The notes below the pieces were generated by a model. It saw only the letters and a program-made list of their open reading frames with translations, was not told where the DNA came from and did no database searches. From Pseudomonadota bacterium (GTDB lineage Bacteria > Pseudomonadota > Gammaproteobacteria > Burkholderiales > Thiobacillaceae), in the NCBI GenBank assembly GCA_021847385.1, contig JAJZTV010000132.1:1-5991 (forward strand): a stretch of DNA of 5,991 nt. The letters are read 5' to 3'. Position numbers and translations under genes: made by a program. Of this stretch, positions 1 to 4,955 are shown piece after piece (positions within the stretch are counted from its first letter, which is position 1; the number at the start of each line of letters is the position of its first letter).

Positions 1-633
1 GACTCCACCAGCACCAGCGACGCCGTGCTCTACCAGTTCTCGCTGCCGACCGGCCAATTGGTCAAGTCCGCGACGCTCGGCCGCTACAGCATGAACCTGA
101 CCATGCGCTTTTCTGCCGACGGCAAGACCGGTTACACCAGCGGCAGCGTGGTGGCCTTCGACTGCGACAGCCTAGCGGTCAAGGGCCTGGCCGACGGCAA
201 CCTGATCTACAACCGTGACGCCAGCGGCAACACCGCGTCCTACAGCGTGATCGACCCAGACAGCGGTACGCTGCTCGCGCTGGTGCCGGCCGTGTCCTCC
301 TCGGCGCCAGAGGTCGCCATCAGCCCGGACAAGACCCGGGTCTACGCCCAGGTCTCATCCGGCGAGATCCGGGTCTACCGCAGCCTGAGCGGTGGCGACC
401 CGGCCAACCTCAGCGCCGATCGCGTATTCGCCTGGGCCGAGCAGACCTATGGCAGCTTGTTCACCCCGCTGTGGCAACCGTCGCGCACCGCCGGCAGCTT
501 CTACTACCGCTACTACCCGAGCGCGAACAGCTACCTGGGGGTATCGGAGAACAAGTTCTATTACCTCGGCGGCGACGGCAAGCTGCTGGACCTGGGCCCC
601 TTGTCCGATTGGCTGCGGCAAGCCGGTTATTGA
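1..633 (+). CDS. 3' part of a beta-propeller-like protein with Tyr-rich C-terminal domain
   Basis: The reading frame is open from base 1 and ends at TGA 631-633, giving 210 visible residues; the start lies outside the window. A GTG at position 25 is in frame but is preceded by coding sequence and no ribosome binding site, so I do not take it as the start. Residues 1 to about 130 look like beta-propeller blades of the YncE/YVTN/WD40-like kind: 'LYQFSLPTGQLV', 'MRFSADGKTGYTSG', 'YSVIDPDSGTLLAL', 'VAISPDKTRVYAQV' and 'GEIRVYRSL'. Residues about 138-210 form a separate compact domain with FAWAEQTYGSLF, YYRYYPSANSYLGV and LLDLGPLSDWL. I associate this tail with secreted or surface proteins of betaproteobacteria, but cannot name a Pfam family from memory. 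The protein is probably exported, but its N-terminus is not visible. The substrate or partner is unknown. It converges on purT with a 6-base gap. Confidence 0.8.
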   Translation, partial: DSTSTSDAVLYQFSLPTGQLVKSATLGRYSMNLTMRFSADGKTGYTSGSVVAFDCDSLAVKGLADGNLIYNRDASGNTASYSVIDPDSGTLLALVPAVSSSAPEVAISPDKTRVYAQVSSGEIRVYRSLSGGDPANLSADRVFAWAEQTYGSLFTPLWQPSRTAGSFYYRYYPSANSYLGVSENKFYYLGGDGKLLDLGPLSDWLRQAGY

Positions 634-639
634 ACGCGC

Positions 640-1836
640 TCAGCGTACCGGCCTGACCCGCGCCGCGACCTGCTTGGCCTTGGCCCGCGCCTCGTCGGTG
701 TCGCGGCCTTCGGCCAGGGCCACGCCCATGCGTCGGCGCTCGAAGGCGACTGGCTTGCCGAACAGGCGCAGGTCGGTGCCCGGAATGGCCAGGGCCTCGG
801 CCACGCCCTCGTAGCGGATGCCGGCCGCCTCCATGCCGCCGTAGATCACGGCCGAGGCGCCGGGGTTGCGCAGGCTGGTATCGACCGGCAGGCCGAGGAT
901 GGCCCGGGCGTGCAGCTCGAATTCGCTCTGCCTTTGCGTGATCATAGTGACCATGCCGGTGTCGTGCGGCCGGGGGCTGACCTCGGAGAACCAGACCGTG
1001 TCGCCCTTGACGAAGCACTCGACGCCGAACAGGCCCAGGCCGCCGAGGTCGTCGGTCACCGCCTTGGCGATGGCGCGGGCCTTTTCCAGCGCGGCCGGGC
1101 TCATCGCCTGCGGCTGCCAGCTCTCGACGTAATCGCCCTTGACCTGGACATGGCCGATCGGTTCGCAAAAATGCGTGTGCACCCGGCCATCTTCGCCCAT
1201 CGCCCGCACGGTAAGTTGGGTGATCTCGTAGTCGAAATCGACGAAGCCCTCGACGATGACCCGGCCCTTGGCCACGCGACCGCCGGCGTCGGCGTAGTCC
1301 CAGGCGGCCTTAAGCTCGTCCGGGCCGTCCACCTTCGACTGGCCTTTGCCGGAAGAGGACATCACCGGCTTGATCACACAGGGGTAGCCGATGCCGCCGT
1401 CGATGGCGGCCTTCAATGCGTCGAAGCCGTCGGCAAAGGCATAGGGCGAGGTCGGCAGCTTCAGGGTCTCGGCCGCCAAGCGGCGGATGCCTTCGCGGTT
1501 CATCGTGAGATTGGCGGCGCGCGCGGTCGGGATCACGCGGCAGACACCGGACTGCTCCAACTCCAACAGGGTCTCGGTGGCGATGGCCTCGATCTCCGGC
1601 ACCACCAGATGCGGCAATTCGCTGTCGATCAAGCGGCTGAGCACATTGCCGTTGGTCATGTCGATGGCATGCGCCCGATGCGCGACTTGGTGACCGGGGG
1701 CATTGTCATAGCGGTCGACCGCGATCACCTCTACGCCCAAGCGTTGCAGGGCGATGATGACTTCCTTGCCGAGCTCGCCGGCGCCGAGCAGCATGACCTT
1801 GGTGGCCGACGGGGTTAAGGGGGTACCGATGTGCAT
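640..1836 (-). CDS. purT: Formate-dependent phosphoribosylglycinamide formyltransferase (GAR transformylase 2)
   Basis: PurT is a cytoplasmic ATP-grasp enzyme that makes formyl-GAR from GAR, formate and ATP, the third step of purine synthesis; it is a folate-independent alternative to PurN. The 398-residue product matches the E. coli protein (392 residues, from memory) along its whole length. The N-terminal substrate domain has VMLLGAGELGKE (residues 14-25) and VPEIEAIATE (79-88). The ATP-grasp domain has TMNREGIRRLAAE (111-123), the glycine-rich loop KPVMSSSGKGQ (156-166) and VIVEGFVDFDYEIT (193-206). Probable metal-binding glutamates are E273 in GVECF and E285 in FSEVSPRPHDTG. C-terminal FGKP (359-362) and RRMGVALA (368-375) are the usual GAR-contacting segments. 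I chose ATG 1836 because GAGG lies 7 bases upstream; an in-frame TTG at 1857 would add 7 unconserved residues. All key motifs are intact. It is divergent from the chemoreceptor gene. No convincing sigma-70 promoter or purine-type operator was recognised upstream. Confidence 0.97.
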   Translation of the reverse strand: MHIGTPLTPSATKVMLLGAGELGKEVIIALQRLGVEVIAVDRYDNAPGHQVAHRAHAIDMTNGNVLSRLIDSELPHLVVPEIEAIATETLLELEQSGVCRVIPTARAANLTMNREGIRRLAAETLKLPTSPYAFADGFDALKAAIDGGIGYPCVIKPVMSSSGKGQSKVDGPDELKAAWDYADAGGRVAKGRVIVEGFVDFDYEITQLTVRAMGEDGRVHTHFCEPIGHVQVKGDYVESWQPQAMSPAALEKARAIAKAVTDDLGGLGLFGVECFVKGDTVWFSEVSPRPHDTGMVTMITQRQSEFELHARAILGLPVDTSLRNPGASAVIYGGMEAAGIRYEGVAEALAIPGTDLRLFGKPVAFERRRMGVALAEGRDTDEARAKAKQVAARVRPVR

Positions 1837-1843
1837 GGAACAG

Positions 1844-1847
1844 CCTC
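1844..1847 (-). promoter_or_regulatory. Ribosome binding site deciding the purT start
   Basis: On the minus strand GAGG is followed by a 7-base spacer (CTGTTCC) and ATG at 1836-1834. This favours the ATG over the upstream in-frame TTG at 1857, which would place this Shine-Dalgarno inside the coding region. Confidence 0.7.
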
Positions 1848-1884
1848 GATCAAACAATCAACCCGCGTAGTTTATCCGAGCGTG

Positions 1885-1911
1885 TAAAAAAACCTTAACC
1901 CTGGGCTGTTA
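1885..1911 (+). promoter_or_regulatory. Possible sigma-28 (FliA-type) promoter of the chemoreceptor gene
   Basis: TAAA at 1885-1888 is followed by exactly 15 bases and then GGCTGTTA at 1904-1911. The known flagellar sigma-28 consensus is TAAA-N15-GCCGATAA: the first box matches fully and the second matches 4 of 8 positions. Transcription would begin near 1918, leaving a leader of about 27 bases before ATG 1945. Chemoreceptor genes are often under this sigma factor, which adds plausibility. The -10 box is imperfect and the first box lies in a 7-base A run, so a chance match is possible. Confidence 0.35.
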
Positions 1912-1933
1912 GTTTCAGGCTCCGTGGAAGTAA

Positions 1934-1938
1934 AAGGG
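1934..1938 (+). promoter_or_regulatory. Ribosome binding site deciding the chemoreceptor start
   Basis: AAGGG followed by a 6-base spacer (TTCGCC) precedes ATG 1945. The alternative in-frame GTG at 1924 lacks a well-placed Shine-Dalgarno and would start only a few bases after the candidate transcription start, so the ATG is preferred. Confidence 0.6.
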
Positions 1939-1944
1939 TTCGCC

Positions 1945-3612
1945 ATGCAAAACAATCGCGTCCTGCCGGCCGTTCAGACCTTGCCCAAGATCCAGGGCAT
2001 CCCGATCAACAGCGTGCAGACCAAACTCCTCGCCGCGCTGATCCCCGGCATTCTATTGTCGCTGCTCGCGATGGGCATCGCCTTGTATCAGTTGTATGCG
2101 ACCAACGAGCGATTGAAGGATTTCATGGCGCATGACCTGGGCCGCATGCAAATCTACGAGGAGATGAACACCGAAGGCATGCTGGGCGGACAGACCATTC
2201 GCAACCTGATGCTCGACTCGACCGACACGACCGCCCAGGCGAATCTCGACAAGTCCAGCGCCGCCTTCCGCAAGGCGCTGGGGCAAGCCATGGCCATGGC
2301 GGCACCAGACAGCGAACAGGCCAAGACGCTGGCGCTGATCGACGCCAAATGGGATGCGCTGTCGGGCCTGCGCGACATGTACGTGCAGATCGTCGGCGTG
2401 CAGAGCGATGCGCGCGAACGCTTCGTGCGGGAAGAGGCTCCACTCTGGCGCGATGTCAGCACGACCTTGCTCAAGCTTCGATCCGACGAGACCAAGAAAT
2501 TGCAGGCGGCCCAAGCCGAGGTCGAAACCAACTCCAGGAATGCCCTGCGCATCAGCGCCGGCCTGACCCTATTGGCTATCGTGCTCGGTATCGTATTGGC
2601 CGTTCTGGTACTGCGCCGGGTCAACCAGTCGCTCCACTCGCTGCGCAGCTCGATGGAACAGATGGCCAACGGCGTCGGCAACCTGAAGGCCCGGCTGACC
2701 GTACACGATGAAGACGAAGTCGGCCAGGCCTCGCAGGCATTCAACACTTTCATGGAAGGCCTGCATAGGTTGGTCGTGCAAACTCGGAACAATGCGCACA
2801 ACGTCGGCATCCAGGTGCAGTCGGTGACCGTCGAGGCCGAGCAAGTGACCGGCGGCTCGCGCGACCAGGCCGAGGCGGCCGGTGCCGTCGCCGCGGCCGT
2901 ACAGCAACTGACCGTGGCGATCGCCTCGGTCGCCAGTGCGGCGGACGAGGTACGCCGCCTGTCGGACGAGAGCATCGAGCGCAGTGAACATAGCGACAGC
3001 CGCCTGGAGGGGCTGTCATGGGAGATCGAACGCCTGCGCCTCGCGATCCAAGGGATCGAATCGACCACGCATCGCTTCCTGACCCAGACGGCCGAGATCA
3101 ACGACTTGACCAGGCAAGTGCAAGACATCGCCGACCAGACCAATCTGCTCGCGCTGAATGCCGCCATCGAAGCGGCCCGGGCCGGTGAGCAGGGCCGCGG
3201 TTTCGCCGTCGTCGCCGATGAGGTGCGCCGCCTGGCCGAACAGTCCAGCCTGTCGGCCCGCCGCATCGACGCGGTCACCAAGCAGATCGAAACCCAGTCG
3301 GCCGAGGTGACGCAGGCCATCCAGAACGGTAGCGGTGCCATCAAGGCCAGCGTGGCGTCACTCAGCGAGGTGCGCACCGCCTTGAGCGAGACCAAGCAGG
3401 CCGCCCGCACTTCCGGTCTCGGCGTGAGCGATATCGTGAATTCGGTGAAGGAACAGGAAGCGGCGAGCCAGGACATCGCCCGCCATGTCGAGCGCATCGC
3501 GCAGATGGCCGAGCACAACCAGGAGGCCGTGCACCGCACCCTGCACACCATCCGTCATATCGACATGCTGGTGTACGAGATGAACGACGGTTTCAGCCAG
3601 TTCCAGACCTGA
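1945..3612 (+). CDS. Methyl-accepting chemotaxis protein (four-helix-bundle-type sensor, HAMP, signalling domain)
   Basis: This 555-residue inner-membrane chemoreceptor would relay a periplasmic signal to CheA/CheW. It has an unusually long cytoplasmic N-tail (residues 1-26), a first membrane helix (about 27-50), a periplasmic helical domain of about 150 residues (51-200), a second helix (201-224, LRISAGLTLLAIVLGIVLAV), and a HAMP linker (about 222-276) with the typical DEDEVGQASQAFN. The cytoplasmic coiled-coil signalling domain follows. Its near-invariant hairpin tip spans 395-434 (IADQTNLLALNAAIEAARAG, then EQGRGFAVVADEVRRLAEQS). The sensor length and helical content fit the 4HB_MCP class; no PAS or Cache motif is seen, so the ligand is unknown. 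The protein ends FSQFQT with no CheR-binding NWETF-like pentapeptide. By hand alignment the descending arm is about 14 residues longer than in E. coli Tsr, pointing to the 40-heptad class. It converges on the next gene with zero spacing. Confidence 0.95.
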   Translation: MQNNRVLPAVQTLPKIQGIPINSVQTKLLAALIPGILLSLLAMGIALYQLYATNERLKDFMAHDLGRMQIYEEMNTEGMLGGQTIRNLMLDSTDTTAQANLDKSSAAFRKALGQAMAMAAPDSEQAKTLALIDAKWDALSGLRDMYVQIVGVQSDARERFVREEAPLWRDVSTTLLKLRSDETKKLQAAQAEVETNSRNALRISAGLTLLAIVLGIVLAVLVLRRVNQSLHSLRSSMEQMANGVGNLKARLTVHDEDEVGQASQAFNTFMEGLHRLVVQTRNNAHNVGIQVQSVTVEAEQVTGGSRDQAEAAGAVAAAVQQLTVAIASVASAADEVRRLSDESIERSEHSDSRLEGLSWEIERLRLAIQGIESTTHRFLTQTAEINDLTRQVQDIADQTNLLALNAAIEAARAGEQGRGFAVVADEVRRLAEQSSLSARRIDAVTKQIETQSAEVTQAIQNGSGAIKASVASLSEVRTALSETKQAARTSGLGVSDIVNSVKEQEAASQDIARHVERIAQMAEHNQEAVHRTLHTIRHIDMLVYEMNDGFSQFQT

Positions 3613-4737
3613 TCAATGCAGGCCGGCGGGGCTCTCGCCTTGCTGTGCCATGCCTTCGGCAAAACTCTTTGCGGTATCGGCCTTGAATTGCTCGGCCAGT
3701 TTCTGCGCGTCGCGAATCAGCGACTTGAGCCAAAGCTCGCCGCTGTGGGCGCCCAGCGCATTGCGATCGGCGCTGTCGCCCAGGTCGGGATAGAACACCC
3801 GGCGCCGGCGCTCGGCATCGAACCAGAAGACGTTCTTCACCACGTATTCATAACCGAAGGGCATCAGCGCGGCGCCGAACTCGGCGGCGTTGGGGTACGC
3901 CTCGCGGCCATTCGGCTCGCCGATGAAGCCGGCCACCGCCAGGCGTTCGACCAAGCGGGCGGCATCGCGCATCGAACAATGGGCGATATAGAGATAGTGG
4001 CTACGGCGTAGGGTCCAGGCCGCCGAACCTTCATCGTCTTCCTCGCGCACCGGCATCTCGCCCGCCGGCGTACCCAAGGCGTTGACGTGATGCAGCACCA
4101 AGCCGACCGGGTGGCTGAGCATGGACGGATTGACGCCCTCCAGGTAATTGACCACGCTGAAGTGCAGCCGGGCATAGCCATCGATGTTGCTCGTGATCGC
4201 CGCATCCTGCTGCAACTGCTTGTGCAGCTCGAACAGGGCCATCAGGCGATCGGCCGGTACCGGCAACGCCAAGGTAAGCAGCGGGCCGTCGCCGAAACTA
4301 CCGGCCACGGCATCGTCCTCGCGGTGAGCGAATACCTTGATGTTGTAACGTGGACCCAGTTTGGCCCCGAGTTTTTCCATCCACGAACCGGGTTGTAAGT
4401 TCTGCACCGTGCCGTCGAGATCGGCGAAGCGTTCGGCACTGACCAAGGTCACCATCTCGTCGCCCTCGAAGCTGAGTTCGAGCGACGACAGGCCGCCGGC
4501 AAAACGGAACTTGGCCTTATGGCCATCGGCATCGCGCCACTCGGCCGACCAGCCCTTCTTCTCGAACTTGAAGCTGTCGGCCAGCAGATCGCCGAAGACC
4601 AGGCGACTGGGCAGGTCTGCGGCCGACTTCACATCGGCCAACTTGTCGACCGGCAGATTCAACGGCCGCTCGATCTTGGGCAGCGGCAACAGCTTGGGGA
4701 AGGCCGGCGCATTGCCGGCGGAGTCTTGTTCAGCCAT
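3613..4737 (-). CDS. Conserved-looking hypothetical protein, 374 residues, soluble
   Basis: I do not recognise this protein. Coding potential is good: a long frame with biased third positions and a balanced amino-acid composition. It has no signal peptide or membrane segment, so it is probably cytoplasmic. The N-terminus (residues 1-45) is Pro/Leu-rich and likely flexible (FPKLLPLPKIERPLNLPVDK). Residues 46-160 alternate hydrophobic and charged residues as in a beta-rich domain (FRFAGGLSSLELSFEGDEMV, LLTLALPVP). The middle and C-terminal parts hold conserved-looking blocks such as YARLHFSVVNYLEGVNPSML (188-207), RRSHYLYIAHCSMRDAARLV (244-263) and FGYEYVVKNVFWFDAERRRR (294-313). The end is a charged helix (about 333-365). 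ATG 4737 is the only start before an upstream in-frame TGA. Its Shine-Dalgarno is poor (the 9 bases before ATG are AATAAACCC). It is divergent from the sulfurtransferase gene; whether the two are functionally linked is unknown. Confidence 0.85.
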   Translation of the reverse strand: MAEQDSAGNAPAFPKLLPLPKIERPLNLPVDKLADVKSAADLPSRLVFGDLLADSFKFEKKGWSAEWRDADGHKAKFRFAGGLSSLELSFEGDEMVTLVSAERFADLDGTVQNLQPGSWMEKLGAKLGPRYNIKVFAHREDDAVAGSFGDGPLLTLALPVPADRLMALFELHKQLQQDAAITSNIDGYARLHFSVVNYLEGVNPSMLSHPVGLVLHHVNALGTPAGEMPVREEDDEGSAAWTLRRSHYLYIAHCSMRDAARLVERLAVAGFIGEPNGREAYPNAAEFGAALMPFGYEYVVKNVFWFDAERRRRVFYPDLGDSADRNALGAHSGELWLKSLIRDAQKLAEQFKADTAKSFAEGMAQQGESPAGLH

Positions 4738-4738
4738 G

Positions 4739-4829
4739 GGTTTATTTAAGTGATTGCTTATAGATCACAGTATACCGGCCATCGACAAGGGCAAGGCCCG
4801 TCTCTGAATAGGGTTAGTCTAAATAAACC
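4739..4829. repeat. 10-base perfect inverted repeat in the divergent intergenic region
   Basis: GGTTTATTTA at 4739-4748 is the exact reverse complement of TAAATAAACC at 4820-4829. The arms are separated by 71 bases. The left arm begins 2 bases upstream of the start codon of the 374-residue protein. The arms bracket the candidate -10 box at 4769-4774. They could be paired regulator sites or a long hairpin in a leader transcript. The AT-rich composition makes chance possible. Confidence 0.6.
4769..4774 (-). promoter_or_regulatory. Candidate -10 box for the 374-residue protein gene
   Basis: On the minus strand the hexamer reads TATACT, 5 of 6 to the sigma-70 TATAAT consensus. It lies about 32 bases before ATG 4737, so the leader would be around 25 bases. 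The -35 region is weak: TTGCCC occurs only 14 bases upstream, and at 17 bases the hexamer is GCCTTG. An activator or another sigma factor may be needed if this is used. Confidence 0.35.
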
Positions 4830-4846
4830 TTGGCGCTAACCGCGCC
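4812..4846. repeat. Small overlapping inverted repeats upstream of the sulfurtransferase gene
   Basis: GGTTAG (4812-4817) is the reverse complement of CTAACC (4836-4841), 18 bases apart. The right arm overlaps a second hairpin, GGCGC-TAACC-GCGCC (4832-4846), with a 5-base stem and 5-base loop. The two pairings are mutually exclusive because they share bases 4836-4841. The arms are short, so the function is uncertain. Confidence 0.4.
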
Positions 4847-4855
4847 GTCTGCACT

Positions 4856-4861
4856 TACAAT
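4856..4861 (+). promoter_or_regulatory. Candidate -10 box for the sulfurtransferase gene
   Basis: TACAAT matches the sigma-70 -10 consensus at 5 of 6 positions. The nearest -35-like box, TTGGCG at 4831-4836, is 20 bases away, longer than the usual 16-18. If used, it gives a leader of nearly 90 bases that contains a short inverted repeat, CCAGG-N9-CCTGG (4898-4916). Confidence 0.3.
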
Positions 4862-4943
4862 GTTTTCGCCCGGTGTCTGGAGCGTAAACAAACCGACCCA
4901 GGCCCGCCTCACCTGGCGTAACAAGACCCTAACTCATAGTGAT

Positions 4944-4947
4944 GGAG
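4944..4947 (+). promoter_or_regulatory. Ribosome binding site of the sulfurtransferase gene
   Basis: GGAG followed by an 8-base spacer (AGACCTCG) precedes ATG 4956. This is a good Shine-Dalgarno and is directly followed by a signal-peptide-like N-terminus, which supports the start. Confidence 0.8.
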
Positions 4948-4955
4948 AGACCTCG

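Noticed and set aside
910..1818. Long plus-strand open frame (302 codons) opposite purT
   Set aside because: It lies fully antisense to a clearly conserved gene. Its composition (His/Asp/Gly/Ala-rich, no motifs) is the usual by-product of GC-rich codon bias.
1837..1857. TTG start at 1857 giving a 7-residue longer PurT
   Set aside because: The extra residues are not part of the PurT family N-terminus, and the GAGG Shine-Dalgarno fits the ATG at 1836.
1885..1892. Seven-base A run (T run on the minus strand) as a terminator tail
   Set aside because: No GC-rich stem precedes it on either strand, and it lies between divergent genes where no terminator is expected.
2154..3551. Minus-strand open frame of 465 codons opposite the chemoreceptor gene
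   Set aside because: The product is a Ser/Arg/Cys-rich low-complexity translation of the complementary strand with no domain. The chemoreceptor frame is unambiguous.
4844..4853. GCCGTCTGCA, one mismatch from the Neisseria DNA uptake sequence GCCGTCTGAA
   Set aside because: Only a single imperfect copy was noticed and its flanks do not match known uptake-sequence dialects. One copy in 6 kb of GC-rich DNA is not evidence.
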